64,000 bases of DNA from Pholis gunnellus (taxonomy: Eukaryota; Chordata; Actinopteri; Perciformes; Pholidae). The stretch lies in the NCBI GenBank assembly GCA_910591455.2, contig OU342804.1, positions 17,452,133 to 17,516,132 of the forward strand, in the 5' to 3' direction. Below are positions 1 to 13,390 of the stretch, piece after piece. Numbering within the stretch: the stretch's first letter is position 1; every line of letters starts with the position of its first letter. The translations under genes were made by a program, and so were the position numbers. A model generated the notes under the pieces. The model did no database searches and was not told where the DNA came from. It saw only the letters and a list, made by a program, of their open reading frames with translations.

Positions 1-1168
1 GGTATTACCAGAGCAGGTCAGCATTGTGATGTGTCCATGCATATTGGTACTGCCAGTCACCCACTCCTCGAAATGCTAAAGTGACTGCGGTAACCACAGT
101 AGCACATTAAACAACATTACCCTGAGTGCAGGTAAAGATCATTTCCTGTGGTCCTCTGTCTTCTTCACCACCAGTTTCCTGGTTCTTATAATCTAGATTT
201 GATGTTCACAAGTAGGTAAATGTACACCACCTGCATACAATAAACATGATCCACAGATATCAAACAGAGTACAGTTGGTGTTTTAATCCATAGCAGAAAC
301 ATCGAGAGACTATCAGTCATATATTCACATCAGATGTTAGAACTTGCTGAGATCCTCAGTTAGCAATTAAGCCTACTAATCTCCAGAACCCCCATGGTAA
401 TAATGGCGTCCACAGAGAGCTCTCTTTTTACGATTCATGCATTTATGCAGACACTGACCATTTATCCTGTTTGGAACTTCATCATCATGTTTTTCAAAGC
501 GTCATGCTGCTTTAAAAACCATTAGGATTGTCAGACCTCTTAAAGTGGGTGAAACCTGCTAATTAGCATTCAGTCTGCTGTGTGGATGCCTTTGTAATTG
601 TGATTTGACAGCTCAAGTTCTTTTGGTCCCTCTTTATTTGGATAAAAAGTGGTTTTCAAAAGAAGTTTATTTTCATTATGAAACTGAGATTTTCAACAAA
701 TCAATGATACAAAAAACAAAGTCAAAGGGAATAATGGGAATTTATAAATAACCGATAAAATACATATTTTCTACCTAGAGGAACATTAACAGCATCACCT
801 TGTTGCAGAAAACACATTTTGCATGTGTACGGACAGTGCAAACCTGGTGAAACCTAGTTTAAACCAATCTTCTTCAGATCATTGCCTAGATTTCTTTTTG
901 AAACTGTGTGAGCCAGAAATGCACAGCCTTACGAGGAGTCCAGTGAACATCTGCTTTTTGTCACATAACAACTACACTAACTATTCACAAGTGATTGTGT
1001 TGTCTTTAATGTGACGTTTTCATTCTATTTTGTAATTGTCATGTGGACTGCACGTTTGTATTTATGTGTGCGCATGTGTGTACTCGCCCTCGTGGATTGA
1101 CAGGCCCAACTGTTGTGAAATGTACCGGGCATCTGGACCAGTATTAATTATTGCTGATGGTTCTGTTC
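1..1168. other. no gene seen
   Basis: AT-rich intronic sequence. Open frames are short and unlike known proteins. I see no repeat that I can name. Confidence 0.6.
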
Positions 1169-1230
1169 GAGAGAGAGAAAGAGAGAGAGATTGAGAGAGA
1201 GATTGAGAGAGAGATCGAGAGAGAGAGAGA
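1169..1230. repeat. imperfect (GA)n purine tract
   Basis: A GA microsatellite broken by short interruptions (GATTGAGA, GATCGAGA) recurring about every 12 to 16 bases. Confidence 0.9.
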
Positions 1231-1429
1231 TCAGAAGATGACGACAGCAGCATCAATCACCTTGTCAACGAGCATCCACCACTTGAGTACTGGGGGACAG
1301 ATGTTTGGCTGAGTGTGTCTGTGTGCATGGCTGAATTTAGCTGCTACACAGCTGATCAACTACAACTCTGCCACACACACACAATACATTTTAGTTTTGT
1401 TCCCGTAATAGAATTTTATTCGACGCTTG

Positions 1430-1880
1430 GTGACCTATTAAACCCCGGGTGAAGCGTATGTCGTTAGCGGCGTTGAAGTTTGAACAATTAAATTAAATTT
1501 CTGAATTGCTGAAGCAATTTACTGTATTGTAGCTGAACAGCAGCTAGGTGTAACAGCTGAAGGTCTGTGCGGTCAAGGGCACCGTCAGTGTCGGGTAGAT
1601 TCTTCTCACTTACTTCGATGGGCGGGGGAAATGAAAATCAATAAATCAATACACAGGCCAACCAACGCTGTTGATTTCTTCCCATGGAGCCGACGTGAAA
1701 ACTATTTTTGGTTCAGTAAATGTCTGCTGTCAGTCAGCCCGGTGAAGGCAGGTTAGCGAGCCGCTGACCACTCAGCTCCCCGGGAGCTGCTGCTGACAGA
1801 CGGGCGAGACGTTTACCGAAGATGGGGTCAGTGTGGATTGGATTTGCAGAGCTCACATCTCGCTTCCAGTGAGGACGTCA
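1430..1880. promoter_or_regulatory. CpG-rich patch, candidate CpG island or promoter
   Basis: CpG is clearly denser here than in the neighbouring AT-rich sequence. Examples are the cluster near 1420-1475 and the GC-rich stretch 1740-1830, which includes a near-palindromic agctccccgggagct. An ATG at 1822 has A at -3 and G at +4 and opens a 15-codon frame up to a possible donor, CCA|gtgagg, at 1869. That donor is phase 2 and does not match the phase-1 entry of the CUB exon at 26035, so direct splicing to it would break the frame. No TATA box was seen. It may be a promoter of an alternative transcript or just an old CpG-rich repeat. Confidence 0.35.
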
Positions 1881-3829
1881 GTAAAACGTTACATATATTT
1901 TTCAATGAATGAAGTGACGTTGTTTGACGCCTGTCATGCGGTGCAGTCAGTGTGCGCATGGCAGAATGACATGGTAATGCTGTCTTCACAATCAAATATC
2001 AATTTATGTATTCGATTATCTATATCTTATATCTATTTTTACTGTGTTGCTACTGAAACCAAAACAATCCATTTTTGCATACCTTATTTTGAGAAATACA
2101 AGCATGTTTTCTGGCAAACCCCTTTTTGTTCATTCAACAGAAGAAGCCAAATGTTACTTGCAGTCGAACCGCAAGCAGCCATAGAGGATTTCTTTCCCAA
2201 ATGAACTTGTCTAAAACCAGCAAAATTATGATTTTTTTTTTTTTAAATGTATAAATCCGTCCAGATGGACTGATGCCAGCTTTTTGTGTTTCACAGTTTT
2301 TGATAATACACTATGGACATATTTAGTTTGGTACCGAAAAAGCTTCAAATTCATTTAGATCAGCAAACATTTACGATCCTTAAACACACTTAAAATGCAT
2401 GTTCCAACATGTCTACTGCTGTGTATCCGTAATGCAGGTAATCAATCTAATACTGAAACAATATCTTCAAAGCAACATAAAAACAGTCAGAAATCCCAAC
2501 TGCCGCTGCGATATCTCCAGATTAGAGAATCTTGACTGCTGACGGTTTGTCCTACTTCTTGCTCTGTTTTCCATCTTAAAGCCCACTTAAATGTTTTGTG
2601 AGGAAAGGCTCTTTGAATATGCAAACAATCACACTCCCATACCCCCAATTGCCTCCATTTGTTTTCATTCAGCTCTTTGATTATTTCCTTTTCTCTCCAC
2701 TTCTCATTTTGACTCTTTCAGTTTTTATACAGATTAATTGCACAGTCTGTTTCAGATGTTTGGAAAGCAAAGTGCGGTTTATGTAACATTCCAACATGAA
2801 AATGAGAAATTGTGTTTTTTGAAGAGGTAACGGTTTAAATGCAAACAACCAAAACACATTTCAATTGCAAATCCGCCTTACACAGAATGTTTTCACAAAC
2901 ATTGAAAATCGCCTGCATGTCATTTCATACAATTTGACTTGGTATTTACCAGCGAGGAACACGAACACAATTGTTTGAAAAGGCACAGTAAATACATGAA
3001 GCTAGATTTCATTCACTTTCCTGTGTCACTTCCTCTGTCTCTCTCCTCCCCCACAATGCATTTATCCTCCTCCGCCACCTTTATTCCCTCTCTCTCTGTA
3101 AGTTAGACTAAAGAAAATGATTCAGTCGTTTGGAGAGCGTGTATGGTGTTTTACAGTGAATATTGGCTCAGGAATTAAGTGAGTCTAGTCAATGCTCCAA
3201 GCATATGGAAGATATTGATAAATAACATACTATTCTCCAACCCCCTCCTACACCAAACTCTTTGCTCTGCTCTCTGAAACGATGACTGACGAGGCATGCA
3301 CATGAGCAGACATACATTTCTCAACTTACTTGCGTTTGTTTTTTATTTCCAATGACACCATGAATAAATCAATTTAAAAAAACAGCACCCACAGACACAC
3401 ATACAGAAACTTAACCTCTTTCTATCTTCTTATATCCTTCCTATTTTTCTCTCACACATGCACAGACGCTCTCCCTTCATCTTTCTTACTTGTTGTGTCT
3501 CTCTGTCTTTCTCTCACACACACACACACAGACATCTTCATCTCGGCTGTTCCTGTGAATCATCAAGCTAGCCTTCAGTTTTACAGCATGCCCCAGTCTT
3601 GGTCTCTCCCTGCCTCTCTACAGTGAATTGACAAAGCCCACTAGCTAATCCAGTGTGTGTGGAGTGTTCCTGGAGACAGAATTAGGTGGATAACATTGGA
3701 TTGCCCCCACCCACTCACCCACACACCCACACACACACTCCACGTTAACTTAACATCTCCCACCAGCTTCCAAGTCTGTGTTTCTGTGTGTCCTCCATGA
3801 GAGTTGCTTAGGCTTGTGCATATCTAGAT

Positions 3830-3833
<4 letters not shown>
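1881..3833. other. no gene seen; pyrimidine-rich patches
   Basis: AT-rich sequence. Bases 3015-3105 and 3410-3545 are C/T-rich with CTCT runs and short CA repeats. No coding or named repeat signal. Confidence 0.6.
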
Positions 3834-3875
<42 letters not shown>

Positions 3876-3890
3876 GGAGAGAGAGAGAGA
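3834..3890. repeat. compound (TG)n-(GA)n microsatellite
   Basis: A pure TG run of 41 bp (3834-3874) is followed at once by (GA)7 (3877-3890). Confidence 0.97.
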
Positions 3891-4595
3891 TTAGATCCCC
3901 CACAGTGCCACAAGTAGAGAACTTTAACAGTCCCGTTTTATACAGAAAACCACATGAGGGCCCCCCTGTGACTCCCAACGTTAGGCTTATCCAGATTATT
4001 CAGTATTCCTAAAGCCATTTCTCCTCAGTTTGAGAGCTACACTTTGCAGCACCTACACCTTCATGCACCTTTTGCCATTAAGATAAATTATCTTCCGCTA
4101 AAATGGCTAAACAAAGAAAGTGTCTCTAATTTGTTTTTCTGATGATAGGAGTTCAAGGGCAATCAACTTGCAGTATTACAGTAGCCGCTCCGGGGACCCG
4201 CTATCACAACTGGCAGTAAAGCGTTTTCCTACCGCTCAATAATTGCAAACTTGTAAAATAACCAGAAGAAACACGGATTCCCAAGGTATGTGGAGTAATA
4301 TAACCTGGATCAACGTCTTCTTTGTGTCACAGGGTTTTAGGGACAATTATTAAACAACACTTGAAAATTAGATTGTTTAAGTTTGACTTAATTTCCCCAG
4401 AGTAGAATTTATAGTCTGACTGTTTCTAAACACCTATGAAACTATGTGCACTAGCAAATTAAAATGTCCGTTCAAATCATCCATCATCTGTGGTGCAGTA
4501 CATCACTTAAGTACATTCACTGAAACTCACTTTGCGGGGCTTGATAGCACAATGATAGGCAGGTTTTATTATAAGTGACTGTAACTGGCATCGGC

Positions 4596-4629
4596 GTGTG
4601 TGTGTGTGTGTGTGTGTGTCTGTGTGTGT
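4596..4629. repeat. (GT)n microsatellite with one interruption
   Basis: Alternating GT broken by one C at 4620. Confidence 0.95.
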
Positions 4630-5296
4630 TTAATGTTGGGCTATAAATACATTTTTGAATTTCTGCAGCCATCACCATTCAAAATAATTTTTTTCACCCG
4701 AGTGTTTAAAGGCTTTATTATAGCCAGAGGGCAGCTTACATGTGCAGCTCACAGAAGAGCGAAGTAGAAGTGAATTCAGCGTGTCAGTAACTGGAAGGCA
4801 AGAGAGAAAGAGAGAAAACAGGCGGAGAAGAAGAGACAAAGAAGGTAAAAGAAGCACAAGTTAGTTTTTTTTTTTACACACAATTCAGGTTATTTCAACA
4901 GTATTTCATTCATGCATCACAGGCTTTTGTTATTTATTTTTTTAGCAAAATTGCATGAGCTCTATAGAAACAGGGAATAGGCATTTCTCAAGGGTTTGAA
5001 GAAAAACCTAAATTGAGGGTGCACATTAAAAACATACAGTATTTTTTAAATCATGCTATGTGTGTCGATACGGGAACGAGCATATGAGTGAGTGCATATT
5101 CTGTAGGTGAGTAGAACATCTTCAAAGGCCAGGTTCAGTGAGTTCAATAATAACATTCATATTTTTGGGTCACACGCAGGACTTACGGTCGTGACGCTCA
5201 TTACAGAAACATATATACCCCATAATAAGGACAGACCATCTGGACAACACAGTATCAGGCTGCTGTACTGAGTTGCCCTTTGGACTGGTGCCCTGT

Positions 5297-5314
5297 TCTC
5301 TCTCTCTCTCTCTC
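5297..5314. repeat. (TC)n microsatellite
   Basis: A short TC run inside a wider pyrimidine-rich patch (5290-5335). Confidence 0.9.
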
Positions 5315-5389
5315 GTTCCCTCTCTCTCCTTCTCATATGTCTTGCCAGGTTTGTTGTCTGAGCATGTTTTGCCCTAAAATCAGTCACTT

Positions 5390-7500
5390 CTGTGGGGAAT
5401 AGAAAGTTGGAGTGAACTGAATGTATTCAGCTGCTTGTTTACCATAAGATCTCGGCTGCTTACTTGTATAACGTTATCCATAAGCAGAAATGATGTCGAC
5501 TTTCCTTTCAGGCTCCTTGTGTTTTAGCCTTTTTCAGAGCATTATCAATCACTGTGATGAGACCTGCTGTCATGTGGCTAGATACTGATGATAAACACCT
5601 TGTGTGTCAGTTATACTCATACAGTTGAGTCCCCTAAAAATACTCAGAACAAGTTTGAGATAAGTTGAAGTCCTGACGTCACCTCCAAGCTATAGCTTCT
5701 GTTCCACTAGCTTCTTTTACTCAAAACAATCTCTCACTCGGCATTTCTCTCGTCAAGCTTTCCAGGAAAATGTAATGTGTACCTGGGATTTACACTCCAT
5801 TTCTAAAACAGACTGCCATACAGCACTTGCTCGTATAAATGGAAAGCTTTGTGATTTTAACTTGGACAACGATTCATTTGTTAGCATACCAAAAAAACTA
5901 CAAACCCATAGAAATATATAGCAGAACAACGGTGCGTGTACTTGCACGATTGTTGATTTGGTCCGTATCGATGATATCCACCATTGCTTTCTATGAAAGT
6001 CATTTTCAAGCCATTAAGCTGTTATCATTCCGTCTACAAACATATACTGTTCAATCCTCTCTGCACCTGCTGTTTCTACAGCTGCTCGAACCCGCCTCCT
6101 TTGTCGAGCTGGTGAAGCTTAACTCACAATGGTCTGGGAAAAAGATGTTCAAATAGCAGCATGTGACAACAAATCCTTGCTGTACTGCAGAGGGACACAA
6201 ATATATAAAAATGCAAATACATTATTTAGCTGAAGCAGATGTAATGCGATCATTTATTTTTGTGATGCTACACATTTTATAGTTGACTTGGTATTCACCA
6301 GTGTAATAGAAACCACTTCTGTCATTGTGAAGTACATCGCGCTGGCAACAAAGTATCTTTGTGCATTCAACGCTAGAACCATTTGTCAGGTCATACTAAC
6401 AACAAACGATACACTAGTGAACATGGGATTCTAATAGCTTTCTGGTTTCTTTTTTTTTTTTTTACTCCCTGTTTTGCAAATAACACAAAAAGAAACAACT
6501 TGCTACTTCCTTCAATTTCCCTCTGTCACTTCACACTAGCAACGAAAGTTCAATATGGGATTTTAATGGGTCACACTTTTGACAGCCTGCATAATAAATC
6601 TGCTCATCGAGGCCGGTGAGAGCAGTTGAGGACATCCATGATTTAAGGTGTCCTCAGCACCCCCCACCGCAGGCAGATGTAGCGCACACCCTCTTACCTC
6701 CCATAGCTGTGAGCTTAAATTGAAACTAACTCCTATCTCACACACCTATACAGTTTCAACAGTCTTAGTGATGCCGAAACAATCCTCTTCAATCTGTGTA
6801 ATTTATTAGGCCGTGTTGTCCAAACTGTATTCAGCTCTAAATGAATAATCGGCTGACAGTATCAAAAACCAGCACTGTCAACACGCTGTCAAACTAAATA
6901 AAACAAACACTGATGTAGACCTTCTTCCTTTTCTCTCTCCTGCTCCCTTAATGCTGGTGTTGGTAGTGATTCCTCCTCTGCACTGCTGCATGTCTACGGA
7001 TCCGTAAAACACACTCACGTCAATGATGACGATGATCATAGGCATGCACATTTCTTTTTTCTTCCACCACTGAAATAGTAGGAAGCAGGATGGATGTAGG
7101 AAAATAAAGCAAACGCACAGGATGGTTGGCTAACGATTTATATCACAAACACAAGATGTGTAGGTGGAGACGTTTGTAAGGTTAGGGTTTAACAAGACCA
7201 TCCCGTCTTACCAGAAACTAGCTGGATGATTTGCTAATTGGGAGGTCGGATGACTAACTGACCAGATAACAGACTTAGTGCTGGTTGACTGGTTGATGGA
7301 ATAGCTTACTGGATGACTGACTGGCTGAGTGGCTGAGCATAATGCAGGCTCACAACTCAAAGCCAACAGAGCAGCAGCATCCTGGGGTGAGATTATCAAT
7401 ACGCACACACAAACACACAGATGCACTCACGTGTGTCTTTAAAGTTGGACGAGTGAACTGAAAGCTTCCATGAGTTGAGAGTAAGAGATAAAATAAGTTT
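5390..7500. other. no gene seen; degenerate CTGA/CTGG tract
   Basis: Bases 7240-7340 show many near-copies of ctgactgg and ctgagtgg, a degenerate 4-base-unit tract. The rest is AT-rich without recognised coding sequence. The 105-residue open frame at 5839-6156 resembles nothing I know. Confidence 0.5.
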
Positions 7501-7542
7501 GGATCTGGTTTCAGCATTATAAATGGCCTTCCATTTGAAATG

Positions 7543-7593
7543 GCACTGCCAAATATTAACATATTTGCCAAATATTAACATATTTGGCAGTGC
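7543..7593. repeat. inverted repeat with internal tandem copy
   Basis: Perfect 14-bp arms, gcactgccaaatat (7543-7556) and its reverse complement (7580-7593), enclose 23 bases. Inside, the unit gccaaatattaacatattt occurs twice in tandem. A smaller palindrome, aaatggccttccattt, lies just upstream at 7521-7536. Both could form hairpins in single-stranded DNA or RNA. Confidence 0.93.
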
Positions 7594-7599
7594 TAATTT

Positions 7600-9570
7600 T
7601 ATTTTACTTTATGCCCTGCAGTGCAATGGATTAATAAATCTGGTTTGGCACCAAAATGTGGGATTAAGATGGATTAAACATTTAACACGTTTGTTAAACT
7701 AAGAAACATTTTCCAAAGGACTTCATCTTTCAAAAGTGAATAATTACCTAACTATTTTATATATATATTTTTGTCCCTCTGCAGTACAGCAAGGATTTGT
7801 TGTCACATGCTGCTATTTGATATTTAATTATTTTGTTGTTGTATCATTAATAACATGATTAGACCTGCTTTGATGTACATTATTTAAAAACTCAATAAAT
7901 ATGTTGTATTGGCTGAAAGGATCTACAATAAGTGTTTTGATCAACCATTAAATTGTGTAGAAGTATCAATAAAGATATAAGCAGAACGTCTGCTTTGTCC
8001 TCCTTCAACAAACGTAAATACTTTTCTAACTGAACTTTACTTTTTGGGCTTTTGTTCTTCTTCTTCTTTGAGGTACTATAATACTAAAACATGATAAACT
8101 GAGTTCAGTACCCACAACAATAAGTACACTGTCATTAATCACCTGCGCTGGGAAAACGGTTACAAGTTGTACTGAAACACAGACTAAGCAAACAAAACAC
8201 AGCTTTTCACTTCTTATTTACTGAGTCCATAGACACGTTAATATGTACTCAGCCAGCTATGAAGAACATCCAGTAGATAGTTTTTGTTTTTATGCTCTGT
8301 TAAACAAACTCTTGGACACGTTCCTCTCCAATATAAAGGTTAGTACGACAGGATAAAAGGGATTTCCCAGATTCTTTTATGGCATAAAACTATTTGTGCT
8401 CAAGCATTGCAGATCATATAATAATGGTAATTATTTGGTCTCAAAGAACTTTTGAAAAAGTCAGTCAGAACACTTTTTTTGTTGGCCTTTTTGCTTTTTT
8501 TTGTAATTGTGAGTGAGAGAGACAGGAAAGTCAAATTGAATGCAGCAAATGACCCTAAACCGGGTTCAAACCATGAAGTCAGGCTCAGGGTGATCTACTG
8601 GGGCACCATACGTTGTCTTTTATTCAGATAACTGAAAGAACACAGACTGGAGTCTGATTAGAAGAGTACTTGTTGCTGAAGTGAAGATTCAAATAAACAG
8701 TTAACAATAAGGAAACACTCACACAGACATTACTTCATTATATTTTAGACTGGGAATCACCAACCGATTCCCAAGGCAACGTCATTACGGCACATGGCAT
8801 ACAGTACAGCAATTTTACCATCATTACTCCATTGCAATATGATTGCATGAGATATACTCTCTTTCATTTGACCACAGTGAAAAATTGAATAAAGGTCGCT
8901 GAGGAAAATTAAATCAATTATATATAGAAGTTAAATCCTCTGAATCAATTTACGAGACAAAAATGAAGACGTCTAAAACTTTAAAAGGACCATTTCTTTC
9001 CATTTTCATGGTGAGTGCAGAGAGAATTTAAATGTCAAGATGTAGGATTTGTTCATTAAGTCAGATGACGGATTGTACCATGAAATAGCCTCTAAAACGT
9101 TGCTTATAATTAGTAGCCAATAAGGTATGACTTACTGATGTTATTTCACCTACCTTTCAACTTCCCAGTCTGCTTTGTGTGATATTTTGTGAAGCAGGGT
9201 TACCCTCCATTCCAAATATTTCAGATACATTCTTTGTTGTTGTCTCTTCAATAACTACATAACATATTTTTCAGTGACATTAACAAGTACATTAACACTT
9301 TTTAACTAGTTATCGGTACAAGATAAAAAAATATCACTTTTCTTTCACTCTCACGGTAGACTTTAGGAGATTCTTGTGGATACTAATATCATGAGAATCA
9401 TTTTGATGGAGTGGTCCCTTCAGAGCTCTGGATTCACGATCTTCTCGAAGCATCTATCCCTCTTTGTCCTTTCACTCATTAATGAGACTTCTATGATCAG
9501 TGTTTTTTCTCTTTCATTTCTTTAAGTACCAATCCTTCTTCCCTGGATCCGTTCCACCTCTCTCCTCTTA
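7600..9570. other. no gene seen
   Basis: AT-rich intronic sequence with several TTATTT-rich stretches. A lone GGTTCAAACC at about 8568 resembles a tRNA B box but has no partner. Confidence 0.55.
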
Positions 9571-9584
9571 CCCCCCCCCCCCCC
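9571..9584. repeat. C14 homopolymer
   Basis: Fourteen consecutive C, within a C/T-rich segment (9535-9610). Confidence 0.97.
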
Positions 9585-9610
9585 TGCCTTTGCTCATCTC
9601 TCTCCCTCTC

Positions 9611-11149
9611 ACAATGATCAATAACTAAATGCAATGGCTTTACAGTCTTATAACTATATTCACTTATATGCACATATAGTGCTCTTGCTGTTTTTAACAC
9701 ACAAAATATATATAATCTCAAGCTTGTTTCATTCAGTACAGTATGTAAATGCTCTCTCTGGCGAGCGCACACATGTTCATCGCTGCACACACCTACACTA
9801 AGCACAGCGGATTGTACGTGTTGATGCGTCATCCTGTAACAAGCAATCCGGCATCACATATAAATGAAACACCAGTCTGATTCACTGAATACTGAGGGAC
9901 ATTTTCATTTTTGTATTTTTGTATTATTGTTGGAGCAATGCTTGCAGTTTCCAGCTGCTAACAGTCTTTGAGCTAAGCTCGGCTAAAGAGGTCTTTGCTC
10001 TTATCTCTGTGGTGGAACCATGGGGAAGAAAAAAAATATCTTCTCATCAGTGTTGGTAAAATGTCAAACAAATGATTTTTAAAGTATAATTGAGAGTTTC
10101 AAATCACCAGCCTATTGCTATTCTAAAAATGTGTGCAGTCACCTGCAAACTACAAACGCATGATGCTCCAGTAAATGAATGTCATACTCTAGGTTGATTG
10201 TAAAGTCTCCCCTCACTGGCTGTTTCTGTATTTGTTTGCTAACTTTAAATAGCAGCGCATGCAGGTTGTGTTTAACCCTTACATGCTTGTTGTTTTTTCA
10301 AACACTCTAGCTACTCCAAACAGTTTTTAGAGAAAAACATTAGAAAAACAATCCTTTTGACATTTGGACACCAGAACATTGTTAAAAACAAGTCATTTGA
10401 GGAATGCATGTGAGTTGAGTGCTTGATTGAATTCAATTAAGGAATTAGACAGGTCACCAATGGCCTACAGTATGCATTTAAGGGTTAAATTCACATTACT
10501 GATCTTTTGATTAACCATGGATTATGTCATACATTATCATAGTAAAGGCATAATATATGACATGACAGCACTGTGTGTAATTGAGTTTGTTAAAAAGAAA
10601 AAAATAAACGCTTGACCAACCAAACAAATAAGACCAACCTTAAATAAGAGGACCCACAACTAGTAACGCTTAAAGCATCATTGCAATGCTTGCCTTTGGG
10701 TTTTGGCCCCTAAACTTTTGGTGTGTGTTTCTGAGTTTTGGTGTGTGTTCCTGAGTTTGGCCTGTGAGTTTCCTTTAGTGGGTCTCTTTTAGTGGTCAGA
10801 TGAGGTTACTGTCTTTCTGGCTGGAAAACTAAACTCAGGGAAATAAACAACATCCACCCATGCCAGCAGAGAGTTTCTGTATGTGTGTGTGTGTGTGTGT
10901 GGAAAAAAAGAGGGACAGAGAGAGAGTTCATGCATAGTGCTGAGGGTGGCGATGGTGACAGGATGTCATGCTCCTCAGGAGTCAGACCCCCCTGAGACCA
11001 AAATCACTGGACGGCTGAAGCAGACTGCCTTTAGTTTACTCGATTCTTTCTTTTTGATGTTGTCATTGTTTGAGCCAGGATGTGGCTGTTGATAATTTAC
11101 GGTTTAAGACAATTTGGAGGTTCGTGATTCTTGATTTCATGGATTCAAA
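9611..11149. other. no gene seen; one short TG microsatellite
   Basis: AT-rich intronic sequence containing a short TG repeat at 10882-10901. No recognised gene. Confidence 0.6.
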
Positions 11150-11475
11150 TGCTACGATGGATCTGTGTATTTGTAAGAATCAGGTTTACAAAACATATCA
11201 CGATACAGGGGTTACAATTCAATATGTTGTTATTATATATTATGTTACAATACTGTGAGCAAGGTGACATTGCAATATTTTAAATCCAATTTTTGTAAGG
11301 CTGTTAGTGGGATCTGCATTAGCATTCATCACGGTTTCTGTAACATCCAATATCATAGCACTTTGAGACAAATGTTTGCATGAAAACTATGAACACATAT
11401 CGATAGTTTTTTAGAATCGTTACACTATCACAAAACATAAAATTGTGATACTTGACATTTTCAATATTTTTTACA
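11150..11475. mobile_element. degraded MITE-like fish repeat (tentative)
   Basis: The segment contains blocks such as atcacgatacaggggttaca, tttgcatgaaaactatgaac and atcgatagttttttagaatc, which resemble a common fish dispersed repeat as I recall it. It ends in ttttttacagccctag, like the right terminus of hAT-type MITEs that begin tagggctg. The left terminus is not clear and no target duplication is seen, so the limits are rough. Confidence 0.5.
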
Positions 11476-11499
11476 GCCCTAGTCAAAGTCATAGTGGCT

Positions 11500-12411
11500 C
11501 AATTCCTTGAACCTTGTAGCAGCTCCTAAATGTATTCTGTTTAATCTCAATAGGAACCCATTCATGGTAATGTGATTACTGTCCCTATAATAGGCTAATT
11601 ACAATAGCCTGTCATGTAGAGCGATTTATGCTGAGTAGACGCGATGCATTTGACCCGTGAGAGAATCCCTCTCTCTCATCCTCTCATTCACTGCATTTAT
11701 TTATTTATTTACCTTTACCTCCCTTTATCACAGCTTCACCCCCATCAGTCCCTCTCTGTCTTCCTGCTCGACTTTTTCTTGTCTTTCTAACAGATTGTTA
11801 GTCAGTGATTACCGCAGCAACAAAAGGTTAGGTTAAAGTGTTGATGGGATGCTGTTGTCATGGGAAGTGCTGAAGGCAAAAGGCAGCATCCGCAGACTTT
11901 AATGATCCTGCCCGTGTGTGTGTGTGTATGGTTAAAATCCCTTGCTAAATCATGCATGACCATGACGTGGTTTGTTAAAGAGCTGTGAGCTTTTGAACAC
12001 ACACACGCACACACACACACGTGCACACACACACACACACACACTGTAGAAGATGGATGTTCTAGGTTCTGCCTCTCAGTCTCAATCTGTCTTCCTGAAA
12101 ATGACAATGTGCCACAATCATGCCAGATATATAGCTACACATACATATAAACAGATGCACACAGAGGTGCAGATACATGTACAGATAAGGACACACAGAG
12201 AGACATAAAGAGCCGGGGATGGTGAGACAGAGCGACAGAAAAGTAAAGAAACAGGAAGCTACACACGTAAATCCAAATGCCATTTTTCTTAATCCTCAAT
12301 TTCATTTTTTTGTACTCCCTGTTGTTACCTGTAAATCCTTTTTCACTTCCCTGTTTTTGAGGAAGCCCTGGAGGCAACATGTCATGTCATCTTAAACCGG
12401 TCCCATGCACC

Positions 12412-12442
<31 letters not shown>

Positions 12443-13390
12443 GTGTTCACTTGTTTCTATATGTGTATCAACCTGTGCTGTATGTCTCTGTCTCTGCCTG
12501 ATTGGTGATAATCATATTGTTTCTGGCATTTGTGTGGTTTTTTTTTCACACATTGCATAATAATAACTGCAGGTCGGTAAAATGAGCACATAGAAACTGT
12601 TGCTATAGAAACACCAGAATAAAAGCAACCTCCCTGGTAACGACACAAGTTTTCATTTCTTCCTATGAGATGGGAAAGGGGGTTTCACTCTTTGTGTTCT
12701 CACTGTTTCTCCCTCACCCCCCCCTCCATTTGAAAGGAGACAGCAGTTTCTCACTCTTCTCTCTCCATGTTCCACTTTCATTCCATTTCTCACTCCCTCT
12801 CCTCCCTCCTCCTTTCAACCTCCTCTTCTACTTCCTCAGAGGGCCCTATTTCTGTGACTCGAATTTCCTGCACTAGTGCACTTGGCCGTGACTGACAGAT
12901 TTTTGGTAATTTCATGACCAGAGGCTGCAGCGCTCTGGCACTGCACCTGCAGCGCTAATGCAAAAGAGGCTGGATTAGGAGGAATAAATTATCGTTATCA
13001 ATCATAAACAATCAGATCAGCTCCTCTCATCCCATTTAACAGCAGCGTGCTGCGCTCCCACCACACACTGGCATTTTGTAATGGAGAAAAGAGCCCAGAA
13101 CTCTCCCACGAGGAAACTGATGTGCTTTATCAGGAAGTGCAGAGTCTCAAATCACATATACACAATACTCCGAATATGCAACAAGTGTGTATCAGTTCTA
13201 GCTCTGGTTCAGCAAGTTCTTTTTTAAAGGATGAGAAATGTGAGCTGCTTTAAAAATGCGCTCTATCCTTCAAATGATATGCCACAGATGAAGTGCACAT
13301 TCCTGTATTGCTGCCTTCAGATAGCTACAGAATTTCATCAAGTGAAAAGGAAAGCCCTTCATACATAATACAAGCACTTGTAGACGTCAA
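11500..13390. other. no gene seen; CA/TG repeats and a pyrimidine tract
   Basis: Contains short TG or CA arrays at 11914-11927, 11997-12044 and 12412-12446, and a pyrimidine-rich stretch at about 12655-12840. No recognised gene. Confidence 0.6.

Noticed and set aside
5839..6156. 105-residue plus-strand frame
   Set aside because: No known domain, no splice signals; AT-rich context makes chance likely.
8565..8576. GGTTCAAACC as a tRNA or SINE B box
   Set aside because: No A box or SINE core nearby.
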